DNA from: Sulfuricurvum sp.
GTDB lineage: Bacteria; Campylobacterota; Campylobacteria; Campylobacterales; Sulfurimonadaceae
Assembly: GCA_024635855.1 (NCBI GenBank)
Contig: JAGXHZ010000058.1
Location: forward strand, 1-11,846
Direction of reading: 5' to 3'
DNA: 11,846 nucleotides
Positions 6,241 through 11,846 of the stretch are shown one piece after another. The notes under the pieces were generated by a model. It searched no databases and was not told the DNA's origin. It was given only the letters and a program-made list of their open reading frames with translations. The stretch's first letter is position 1. Every line of letters starts with the position of its first letter. The position numbers and the translations under genes are program-made.

Positions 6241-7278
6241 ATGAAGAAGATTCTACTTTCGGTATTTTTAGCTGCGGCACTGAGTGCAAGTGAATACAAT
6301 TATGAAGTTAGCGCAATGGGAGGTGAAGGATTTTCTAATAACTCTCAAGAGCTTAAAGATCATGCTGTTTATGGAGCAGAAATTCAATTGAATGACTTAG
6401 ATATAGGGGTAAAGCCAGAACTATCCATTTTCTATAGTAATGCTGATTACAATGGGCAAGGGGATACTAATATTTTTAGAAGTGCTCTTAATGGTATTTA
6501 TGAATTTGAAAAGAGTAATATTATTACTCCCTTTGTAAAAGCCGGGGTCGGCTATGAGACGATGAGCAACCATCAGTACGATAATCATGACAGTCCGTTT
6601 GCTGATGTAGGCGCAGGAGTAAAAATTGCTTTGCTAGAGCAACTCGCCCTCAAACTTGAAGTAATTGATATGCTCAAGTTCAATAGTTCCAATTGGGACA
6701 ACAATCTACTTCTTCTGGCAGGACTTAATTTCGCTTTTGGTGAAAAAATGCAGCCTACGGCATCTGTGGCGACTCCTGCTGTAGAAGCACCTGTCATATT
6801 AGATGAACCAAAAGAAAATCTTACACCAGTGATTGCAGCTGCGGCTTGCCCTATTGATAGCGATAAAGATGGCGTATTTGATCCTCAAGACAAATGCCCA
6901 AATACACCTGCCGGTTTCAAAGTAGCCGGTGATGGCTGTCCGTTAACTACAACACTTCACATAACTTTCGCAACGGATTCAAATTCAGTAGATAAAGGAG
7001 GAACAGAGAAAATTTCTGAATTTGCTGCATTTATGGAAGAAAGTCCTGCTTACCAAGCAAGTATCATAGGGCATGCAGATGCTACCGGCTCAACTGCTTA
7101 CAACCAAAAGCTTTCGGAAAAACGTGCTGCGACCATTAAAGATGTCCTTGTTAAAGATGGTGTTGAAGCAGATCGTTTAACGACATCAGGCAAAGGCGAA
7201 ATGAGTCCTGTATCTTCCAATAAAACGCCTCAAGGCCGTACAGAAAACCGCCGTATCGAAGTAGAACTTAGCGACTAA
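6241..7278 (+). CDS. OmpA-family outer-membrane protein, second tandem copy
   Basis: Paralogue of the preceding gene, 345 aa, same architecture. A signal peptide (MKKILLSVFLAAALSA-SEYN) precedes a barrel to about residue 180 (GVGYETM, GVKIALLEQLALKLEVIDML). A shorter, non-repetitive linker (about 185-200) leads to a type-3 calcium motif (DSDKDGVFD from D206) with paired cysteines and the OmpA_C domain, with D280 in GHADATG and R295 in LSEKRA at the peptidoglycan-binding spacing. The C-terminal third is very similar to its neighbour (LTTSGKGE, NKTPQGRTENRRIEVEL) while the barrel has diverged, consistent with an old duplication and different surface exposure. The GHTD of the first copy is GHAD here. 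It is convergent with msrA. Confidence 0.92.
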   Translation: MKKILLSVFLAAALSASEYNYEVSAMGGEGFSNNSQELKDHAVYGAEIQLNDLDIGVKPELSIFYSNADYNGQGDTNIFRSALNGIYEFEKSNIITPFVKAGVGYETMSNHQYDNHDSPFADVGAGVKIALLEQLALKLEVIDMLKFNSSNWDNNLLLLAGLNFAFGEKMQPTASVATPAVEAPVILDEPKENLTPVIAAAACPIDSDKDGVFDPQDKCPNTPAGFKVAGDGCPLTTTLHITFATDSNSVDKGGTEKISEFAAFMEESPAYQASIIGHADATGSTAYNQKLSEKRAATIKDVLVKDGVEADRLTTSGKGEMSPVSSNKTPQGRTENRRIEVELSD

Positions 7279-7298
7279 GTTTTGCTTTCTTCTTTACA

Positions 7299-7322
7299 AT
7301 ATTCCCGCTAATGCGGGAATAT
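7299..7322 (+). terminator. Hairpin terminator between ompA copy 2 and msrA
   Basis: ATATTCCCGC, loop TAAT, GCGGGAATAT: a perfect 10-bp stem. On the plus strand it is followed by AAAAC and then T5 runs. It stands between convergent genes and may stop transcription from both sides, though the minus side lacks a T run. Its core TTCCCGC/GCGGGAA is the same as in the hairpin after the first ompA gene. Confidence 0.65.
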
Positions 7323-7330
7323 AAAACTTT

Positions 7331-7864
7331 TTACTTTTTAACTTTATTGTTAAATTTCCCCACAAATTTTTCAATCTTCGGCGTGATAACTGCGTAACAA
7401 TATCCTTGTGTCGGATGCTCACTGTAATAATTTTGATGATACGTTTCTGCTTCAAAAAATTCAGGAGCAGCAGAAAGTTCCGTAACGATTTTATCGTCGA
7501 AGTTTTTTTGTGCTTGGGCTATTGAGAGAATGGCTTTTGCTTTTTGATCTTCATTGTAATAATAAATTACCGAACGGTATTGTGTCCCCTGATCGGCACC
7601 TTGAGCGTTCAAAGTTGTAGGATTATGAATCGTCCAAAATATCTCTAAAATTTCTTCGTAGGTAATAATTTCAGAATCAAACGTAATTTCAACCACTTCC
7701 GCATGTCCGCTTGCTCCCGTACACACTTGCTCATAGCTTGGGTTAGGTCGCAATCCTCCTGCATAACCACTAATAGCGCGTTCAACTCCCTTAACACGAT
7801 TATAAACCGCTTCTACACACCAAAAACATCCACCGCCCAATAAGGCTTTTTCCAGGGTTGCCAT
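7331..7864 (-). CDS. msrA: Peptide-methionine (S)-S-oxide reductase
   Basis: Repairs oxidised methionine by reducing the S-epimer of methionine sulfoxide, with thioredoxin as the usual electron donor. The 177-aa cytosolic product has the signature GGGCFWCVEA with nucleophile Cys13, the conserved GYAGG, GHAEVVE and DQGTQYRSVIYY blocks, and a C-terminal Cys in GYCYAV that could resolve the sulfenic acid. Length fits the stand-alone MsrA class; there is no MsrB fusion and no msrB nearby. A ribosome site AAAGGAAAG precedes the ATG. The gene is convergent with the ompA pair and divergent from the 26-aa ORF, with a 92-bp spacer that contains a palindrome. Confidence 0.97.
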   Translation of the reverse strand: MATLEKALLGGGCFWCVEAVYNRVKGVERAISGYAGGLRPNPSYEQVCTGASGHAEVVEITFDSEIITYEEILEIFWTIHNPTTLNAQGADQGTQYRSVIYYYNEDQKAKAILSIAQAQKNFDDKIVTELSAAPEFFEAETYHQNYYSEHPTQGYCYAVITPKIEKFVGKFNNKVKK

Positions 7865-7890
7865 ACTCTTTCCTTTGATTGCTACTAAAT

Positions 7891-7900
7891 GTTACGTAAC
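7891..7900. promoter_or_regulatory. Palindrome GTTACGTAAC in msrA/small-ORF spacer
   Basis: A perfect 10-bp palindrome in the divergent spacer, 27 bases before the msrA ATG and 57 before the small ORF, at about the -35 distance from TATACT (7922-7927). The position suits an operator acting on one or both genes. No regulator can be named from the sequence. Confidence 0.35.
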
Positions 7901-7921
7901 TCTACAGTAATGATTCCGTCA

Positions 7922-7927
7922 TATACT
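7922..7927 (+). promoter_or_regulatory. Putative -10 of the 26-aa ORF
   Basis: TATACT matches the -10 consensus at 5 of 6 positions and lies 29 bases before the ATG at 7957, giving a leader of about 22 bases that includes the strong Shine-Dalgarno. No -35 consensus is evident; the palindrome at 7891-7900 overlaps that region. Confidence 0.4.
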
Positions 7928-7956
7928 TTTAAAAATACGATAAGGAGGAAATACCT

Positions 7957-8037
7957 ATGGAAAAAATAAGCTCATTGGAAAAAGCACTGCTTAAAAAACT
8001 GCGTCAATCGAAACGTGCGAACTGGATGGTTGGCTAA
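7957..8037 (+). CDS. Small basic peptide of 26 aa, unknown function
   Basis: I do not recognise this peptide. ATG at 7957 to TAA at 8035-8037 encodes MEKISSLEKALLKKLRQSKR followed by ANWMVG. The start is backed by a near-ideal ribosome site, TAAGGAGGA (7941-7949), with 8 bases between GGAGG and ATG, one of the best in the window, plus a TATACT -10. Seven Lys/Arg against two Glu give a net charge near +5. Residues 6-20 (SLEKALLKKLRQSKR) would form an amphipathic helix, and the tail holds one Trp. There is no signal peptide or membrane segment. It diverges from msrA and lies about 105 bases upstream of the ArsR-like regulator. It could be a real small protein, a leader peptide or the remnant of a longer gene; no longer frame continues after the stop. 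Confidence 0.55.
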   Translation: MEKISSLEKALLKKLRQSKRANWMVG

Positions 8038-8143
8038 CTTTACTTCGCTCATAATGAGCAATCCACCCTCTTAATTTCTTCGTTCATTTCTCCTTGATTA
8101 ACATCCCTATGGCATACTATGTGAAAAAGAACAGAGGTGTATG
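8038..8143 (+). promoter_or_regulatory. Leader/promoter region of the two-component operon
   Basis: This spacer holds a 13-bp palindrome GCTCAT-A-ATGAGC (8047-8059), a candidate weak terminator for the small ORF or an operator. A possible promoter for the regulator has TTGATT at 8094-8099 and TACTAT at 8115-8120, spacer 15. AGAGG at 8133-8137 is the ribosome site. I see nothing else in it. Confidence 0.3.
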
Positions 8144-8809
8144 ATGCTGTATGCTCTGATGGTCGAGGATGATCCCGACATTACAACCCTGCTAGTCAAT
8201 TATCTCAAAAAATACGGTATTATCGTAACAGCAGCATCGACACCCTCTGCTGGACTTGCCTTACTCGATAGCAATGATTTTAATCTCGTAATATTGGATT
8301 TGACTCTTCCTCAAATGGATGGGCTAGAATTATGTAAACAGATCCGTTCAAAAACAAATATCCCCATCATTATTTCAAGTGCGCGAAGTGACATCAATGA
8401 TAAAGTAATCGGACTCCAATATGGTGCAGATGATTATCTTCCAAAGCCCTATGAACCTAAAGAACTCATCGCACGGATAAAAAGTGTTCTACGACGATAT
8501 CACCCCAAAGAAGCCAAAAAAAAAGCGCTCTTTGAGTTGCGTCAATCGGAGCAAATCATTCTGCACAATAACGTTCCTCTCTCTTTGACCCGCGCCGAAT
8601 ATGATATCCTTGCACTGTTTTTACTCAACTCAAATCAAACCCTAAGCCGCGATTTTCTTTCCAATAATTCTGACGTAATATCCGATGAGAGTACTGGTCG
8701 AAGCATTGATGTCATTATTAGACGTCTTCGTCAAAAAATCGAAACAGATCCAAGAAATCCTCGTTATATTCACTCTATACGCGGCAGTGGATACCAATTT
8801 ACGGGGTGA
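8144..8809 (+). CDS. OmpR/PhoB-type response regulator, ArsR-like
   Basis: Transcriptional response regulator, 221 aa from the chosen start. The receiver domain (1-118) has the acidic pocket E8-D9-D10, phospho-acceptor D52 (VILDLTLP), a switch Ser in ISSARSD and K101 (LPKPY). The winged-helix DNA-binding domain follows (about 130-221; LTRAEYDIL, RSIDVIIRRLRQKI, YIHSIRGSGYQF). The blocks SSARSDINDK and the DNA-binding end resemble Helicobacter pylori HP0166 (ArsR), which controls acid-response genes with ArsS; that is resemblance from memory, not proof of an acid role. ATG codons occur at 8141 and 8144; AGAGG at 8133-8137 is 6 bases from 8144 and only 3 from 8141, so 8144 is preferred. The kinase gene starts 3 bases after the stop, so the two form an operon. 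Confidence 0.94.
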   Translation: MLYALMVEDDPDITTLLVNYLKKYGIIVTAASTPSAGLALLDSNDFNLVILDLTLPQMDGLELCKQIRSKTNIPIIISSARSDINDKVIGLQYGADDYLPKPYEPKELIARIKSVLRRYHPKEAKKKALFELRQSEQIILHNNVPLSLTRAEYDILALFLLNSNQTLSRDFLSNNSDVISDESTGRSIDVIIRRLRQKIETDPRNPRYIHSIRGSGYQFTG

Positions 8810-8812
8810 TCT

Positions 8813-10054
8813 ATGGGACACAGTATTTTTATAAAAATAACTTTATTTTTCCTTATCACCTTTATTGCAATGGGAGTCGGATTTAATTCCATCTCTGCTC
8901 AGCTGAATCGCGATCATGATCAACGATTAGAAACTGAAGCCCAAACACTTCTCCTGCTGCTTCGACAAAGTATCTTTCTCCCTGCTGACATTCGAAAAAC
9001 ATTTTTAGTCGAACACGGCTATGAAATTACAACACCGCATCCTAAACTCATCAATACATTACAAAATGCTTTTACTCTTATTCCCAAAAACTACCCAAAA
9101 GAGATACAAGATTCTATGAAAGAAGGTCGCATACAAGTACTAAAGAATGACCATAATCTCTATGTTTATCTTACGAAAGCAAAGCCGCCGCTCCTTGTAA
9201 TCAAGGTCGGTGCTGCAGAAAAATCCTTTTGGTCGGAAACGCTGTTTATCATCCTTCTCCTTTCCCTTTTAGTTTTTTATCTGCTGATTATCAAAACTCT
9301 TTTTCCTCTAAAAAAGCTTATCCATACCATCGAAAAATACGAGAAAGAGGGAGAATACACACCCATCAAAACCCTAAAAAAAGATGAAATTGCACAAGTC
9401 ACAAATGCGCTGGATGCAGCAATGCATAAAAATCACTCCCTAAGGGAAGCACGCCGCCTCTTTTTACGTAATATCATGCATGAACTCAAAACCCCAATTA
9501 CCGTAGGAAAACTCTCCTTGCCCTTTTTGAAAAAAGGGGAAGAAAAATCCATTCTTGAACGGGCATTTTTTCGGATGGAACATCTAATTCAAGAGCTAGT
9601 ACGCGTCGAACAAATCACATCAGGGATGATGTCCCCTACACCTAAAGAGTGTGACCCCATAGCGCTGATCTATAAAGCTGCCGGTCTGCTCTTTATTGAG
9701 CCCGATACATTAACTATTACAAGCGATGGAGGGTTAATTAAAGTTGACTGCGATGTCTTCGTCACAGTATTTAAAAATTTCATCGATAATGCGATTAAAT
9801 ACAGTCTGGATAAGCACGTAAAAATCATCCACCATAAAGGGACGATCACCTTTGTAAATCGTGGTGATCCCTGGCCTGCTGATCGTACTTTAGAATCTTT
9901 GACGGAACCTTTTTCACAAAATCACTCAACAAACCAAGGATTCGGACTTGGGCTTTATATTATCAAGTCGATTCTAGATGCTCACGATTTGCGTCTGTCG
10001 CATCAATTTGTTTCCGGAGAACATTTTTTCTCCATTCATTTTCAACACGATTAA
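8813..10054 (+). CDS. Membrane sensor histidine kinase, ArsS-like, partner of the regulator
   Basis: Inner-membrane sensor kinase of 413 aa. TM1 is about residues 7-25, a periplasmic sensor of about 115 residues follows, and TM2 is about 144-162. Next come a HAMP-like linker, the H-box with phosphorylated H223 (IMHELKTPIT), the N-box with N326 (FKNFIDNAIKYS) and the G2 box GFGLGLYI from G376. The canonical G1 DxGxG reads FVNRGDPWP, an atypical form that I also associate with ArsS-type kinases. The ribosome site GGGGTGAT overlaps the end of the regulator gene, so translation is coupled. The last 92 bases overlap the convergent kinase gene on the minus strand; here this protein still encodes conserved ATPase-domain sequence, so it is the ancestral reading of the overlap. 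The signal sensed is unknown. Confidence 0.93.
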   Translation: MGHSIFIKITLFFLITFIAMGVGFNSISAQLNRDHDQRLETEAQTLLLLLRQSIFLPADIRKTFLVEHGYEITTPHPKLINTLQNAFTLIPKNYPKEIQDSMKEGRIQVLKNDHNLYVYLTKAKPPLLVIKVGAAEKSFWSETLFIILLLSLLVFYLLIIKTLFPLKKLIHTIEKYEKEGEYTPIKTLKKDEIAQVTNALDAAMHKNHSLREARRLFLRNIMHELKTPITVGKLSLPFLKKGEEKSILERAFFRMEHLIQELVRVEQITSGMMSPTPKECDPIALIYKAAGLLFIEPDTLTITSDGGLIKVDCDVFVTVFKNFIDNAIKYSLDKHVKIIHHKGTITFVNRGDPWPADRTLESLTEPFSQNHSTNQGFGLGLYIIKSILDAHDLRLSHQFVSGEHFFSIHFQHD

Positions 10055-10994
10055 GGCGAATTTCAAAACACGCCCCCTTCGCCGTATTATGAACGCTCAA
10101 TTTTCCTAAAAAATGTTTCTCTACAATCATTTTTGCCATATACAGACCTATCCCTGTCCCTTGAGATTCAAACTTTGTTGTAAAATAGGGGTCAAATATT
10201 TTATCCATAACGTGTAACGGTACTCCGCCCCCGCTGTCTTCAATCGAAATCGTACAAAAGCGACTGTTGTTTTCGCATGATATATGAATCTCCCTCTCGA
10301 TATTTTTACTCTGTTCAATCGCTTCACGTGCGTTATTCACGAGATTAATCAATACTTGCTTGAGCTCATTTGGATAGACTAAAACGGTTATATCGGGATC
10401 AATATCTCGAATGAGAGTGATTCTTTTACTCGCCAATAAAGGTCCAAGCAGTGTTTCCACCTCGCTAACAATATGATTGATATTGACCTTGCTTTGGACT
10501 CTGTCTTGTTTAAAAAAGTTTCTAAAATCATCAATGGTTTGCGACATATACTGTATTTGCTGCTCTACGACTTCGATGGTTTTACTCATATCTTCAGCCT
10601 TTCCTAAAGCGCAACTAAGATTTAGTTTTGTCATCGAAAGTCCCAAAATATTGAGTGGTTGTCTCCATTGATGGGCGATAGATTCGACCATTGACCCAAT
10701 TTCTGCCATTTTAGCCTGCTGCATCAAGATTTTCTCTTGAGTACGGTTTTTCTCAACTGCTTTTTCAATTTCATCTTGGAGATGCTGATTAAAGGCTTCC
10801 AGTTCATCTGTTCTGCGACGTACCAGCTCGTCTAATCGGCGATTTTTATACGCGATACTGAGTAAAATAGTTGCTAAAATTACAGCAGCCATTATCAATA
10901 ATGAGGTGCTTGAAGCATACTTCACATCAGAGAGCATCTCTTTTGACCATAGACAACTATCAAAAATAATAAATAATAGTAATAATTTCTTCAT
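9963..10994 (-). CDS. Orphan histidine kinase without sensor domain
   Basis: A 343-aa kinase. The N-terminus has a signal-like hydrophobic segment (4-16), a linker of a dozen residues and a TM segment (about 30-49), leaving no periplasmic sensor. A Glu/Lys-rich coiled coil (about 52-98) leads to the H-box with H108 (IAHQWRQPLN), N-box N220-N221 (NLVNNAREAI), G1 DSGGGVP, F-box FDPYFTT and G2 GTGIGLY from G279. The catalytic core is complete and ends at FEIRLN. A further 28 residues (RVENEW to EHLEST) are read antisense through the end of the neighbouring kinase gene, probably after loss of the original stop. No response regulator is adjacent on this strand. No Shine-Dalgarno precedes the ATG; a -10 (TACACT, 11006-11001) sits 6 bases before it, pointing to a leaderless mRNA. 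Confidence 0.9.
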   Translation of the reverse strand: MKKLLLLFIIFDSCLWSKEMLSDVKYASSTSLLIMAAVILATILLSIAYKNRRLDELVRRRTDELEAFNQHLQDEIEKAVEKNRTQEKILMQQAKMAEIGSMVESIAHQWRQPLNILGLSMTKLNLSCALGKAEDMSKTIEVVEQQIQYMSQTIDDFRNFFKQDRVQSKVNINHIVSEVETLLGPLLASKRITLIRDIDPDITVLVYPNELKQVLINLVNNAREAIEQSKNIEREIHISCENNSRFCTISIEDSGGGVPLHVMDKIFDPYFTTKFESQGTGIGLYMAKMIVEKHFLGKLSVHNTAKGACFEIRLNRVENEWRKNVLRKQIDATDANREHLEST

Positions 10995-11000
10995 AAAAAA

Positions 11001-11009
11001 AGTGTAGCA
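11001..11009 (-). promoter_or_regulatory. Extended -10 promoter of orphan kinase, predicted leaderless
   Basis: The minus strand reads TGC-TACACT-TTTTTT-ATG. TACACT (11006-11001) has an upstream TG in extended -10 position (11009-11008). The start site expected 7 bases downstream coincides with the A of the ATG at 10994, so the message would have no leader, in agreement with the missing Shine-Dalgarno. Confidence 0.4.
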
Positions 11010-11059
11010 GAAGAATTATATTTTCATCCTTATGCCTCTTTGGGTTGTGATACGATAAA

Positions 11060-11067
11060 ATCGCGAT
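11060..11067. promoter_or_regulatory. Short palindromes in metH/kinase divergent spacer
   Basis: ATCGCGAT (11060-11067) is a perfect 8-bp palindrome, and CGAT-AAA-ATCG (11053-11063) overlaps it, in the 95-bp spacer between the divergent kinase and metH. GATAAT at 11065-11070 could be the metH -10. No cobalamin-riboswitch-sized leader fits before metH. Low-information motifs, noted for completeness. Confidence 0.2.
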
Positions 11068-11089
11068 AATATTACCTTAAGGTCCCATC

Positions 11090-11846
11090 ATGTCGGTCAA
11101 ACAACAGCTTCTTGAAATACTCCAAAAACGCCCTCTTATCATTGATGGTGCCATGGGAACCCAGCTTCAAGAGCGTGATGCGATGATCCCTGCCAGTGCG
11201 TGGGAAGGTAACGAGGGATGTAACGAACTTCTCAATGTCACCGCTCCTGAAGTAATGAGCGATATTTTTCATGCCTATCTCACGGCAGGAGCTGATCTTC
11301 TCACCACCAATACTTTTGGCGCATTCAACTGGGTTTTGGATGAATATCAAATCGGACACCGCGCATACGAGCTATCCCGTGCCGGAGCGCAGGTGTGCAA
11401 GAATGAATGCGACAAGTTTTCCACTCCCAATCACCGCCGTTTTGTTTTGGCTTCCATCGGACCGGGAACCAAACTTCCCTCGTTAGGGCATATCCATTAT
11501 GATGAGATGTTTGCAGGATATACCGAGTGCTGCTTGGGACTTATCGACGGAGGGGCCGATATTTTTCTTCTCGAAACCTGTCAAGATCCGTTGCAAATCA
11601 AAGCAGCTTTGCATGCGTGTGAAGCTGCGAATAAAGAACGAAAAACAAATTTACCGATTATGGTTTCGGTCACCATTGAACTTGCCGGATCAATGCTTAT
11701 CGGCACCGATGCCCAAACGATTGCCACCATCATGGAACCTTTTGATATTCTCAGTCTTGGATTCAACTGCGGAACAGGACCGGAACAATACGGCAAGCAC
11801 GTCAAAACCCTTTCGCAAAGTTGGGGAAAACTCATCTCCGTTCACG
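11090..11846 (+). CDS. metH: Cobalamin-dependent methionine synthase, N-terminal part (cut by window)
   Basis: Transfers a methyl group from methyltetrahydrofolate via cobalamin to homocysteine. The ATG at 11090 opens a frame that stays open to the window end (252 codons): MSVKQQLLEILQKRPLIIDG, then AMGTQLQE. This is the start of the homocysteine-binding barrel with GADLLTTNTFGA, ASIGPGTKLPSLGH and IFLLETCQDPLQIKAAL. The family signature around FNCGTGPEQ contains the first zinc-binding cysteine; the later Cys pair lies beyond the window. The GPGTKLPSLGH block is typical of MetH, but BHMT-like enzymes share this domain, so full-length MetH is inferred. The ribosome site AAGGT (11079-11083) is 6 bases before the ATG. 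It diverges from the orphan kinase with a 95-bp spacer. Confidence 0.92.
   Translation, partial: MSVKQQLLEILQKRPLIIDGAMGTQLQERDAMIPASAWEGNEGCNELLNVTAPEVMSDIFHAYLTAGADLLTTNTFGAFNWVLDEYQIGHRAYELSRAGAQVCKNECDKFSTPNHRRFVLASIGPGTKLPSLGHIHYDEMFAGYTECCLGLIDGGADIFLLETCQDPLQIKAALHACEAANKERKTNLPIMVSVTIELAGSMLIGTDAQTIATIMEPFDILSLGFNCGTGPEQYGKHVKTLSQSWGKLISVH

Noticed and set aside
7843..7984. Shared LEKALL in MsrA and the 26-aa peptide, with TGGAAAAAGC as a 10-bp inverted match
   Set aside because: Only about 10 bases agree and the surrounding codons differ, so coincidence is more likely than duplication.
8043..8087. Direct repeat CTTCGCTCAT / CTTCGTTCAT upstream of the response regulator
   Set aside because: The 35-base spacing does not fit the helical repeat of OmpR-type binding sites; one mismatch in 10 bases is weak evidence.
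11072..11835. Minus-strand ORFs at the right end
   Set aside because: They lie opposite metH, whose frame runs uninterrupted from 11090 to the window end with strong family motifs.
1..11846. Mobile element, prophage, CRISPR array, toxin-antitoxin or defence system
   Set aside because: No transposase, integrase, terminal inverted repeats, regularly spaced repeats or defence-type domains were seen; the gene content is housekeeping, envelope and signalling.

Overview
The window reads as a chromosomal segment of a free-living, flagellated Campylobacterota bacterium, probably of the Sulfuricurvum/Sulfurimonas type. Evidence for this is a flagellin N-terminus starting [17 protein letters not shown], a short (282 aa) BioB of the Campylobacter kind, an FqrB-like flavoprotein matching the Helicobacter/Campylobacter family, an ArsRS-like two-component pair, and kinases with the HQWRQPLN H-box common in this phylum. 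The genus is inference. I see no tRNA, rRNA, insertion sequence, CRISPR array or phage gene, and no stretch over 300 bases without a gene.

Layout. (1) 1-130, minus: the first 43 codons of a flagellin gene, cut by the window edge. Its leader carries an excellent sigma-28 promoter and, at the predicted 5' end of the transcript, a small hairpin with a CsrA-type GGA loop. (2) 283-3883, plus: a tight operon of topA (TTG start), a YfcE-like metallophosphoesterase (ATGA overlap) and bioB (2-base gap). (3) 3864-4817, minus: fqrB-like flavodoxin/quinone NADPH oxidoreductase, overlapping the 3' end of bioB tail to tail. (4) 4956-7278, plus: two tandem OmpA-family outer-membrane proteins, each with its own start signals and each followed by a hairpin with the same TTCCCGC/GCGGGAA core. 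(5) 7331-7864, minus: msrA. (6) 7957-8037, plus: a 26-codon ORF with a near-perfect Shine-Dalgarno, divergent from msrA. (7) 8144-10054, plus: OmpR-type response regulator and histidine kinase resembling Helicobacter ArsRS. (8) 9963-10994, minus: a second, orphan histidine kinase without a recognisable sensor domain, whose last 28 or so codons run antisense into the ArsS-like gene (92-bp overlap). (9) 11090 to the window end, plus: 5' part of metH.

How the parts work together. Most genes are housekeeping or envelope functions: DNA supercoiling (topA), biotin (bioB), methionine and methionine-oxide metabolism (metH, msrA), NADPH supply from pyruvate oxidation via flavodoxin (fqrB), cell-wall anchoring (ompA pair), motility (flagellin) and signalling. 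I do not see a new multi-gene system. The points most worth following are the flagellin leader (a probable FliA plus CsrA/FliW control point), the 26-aa ORF, a BioB lacking one of the usual cluster-ligand cysteines, and the overlapping convergent kinases.
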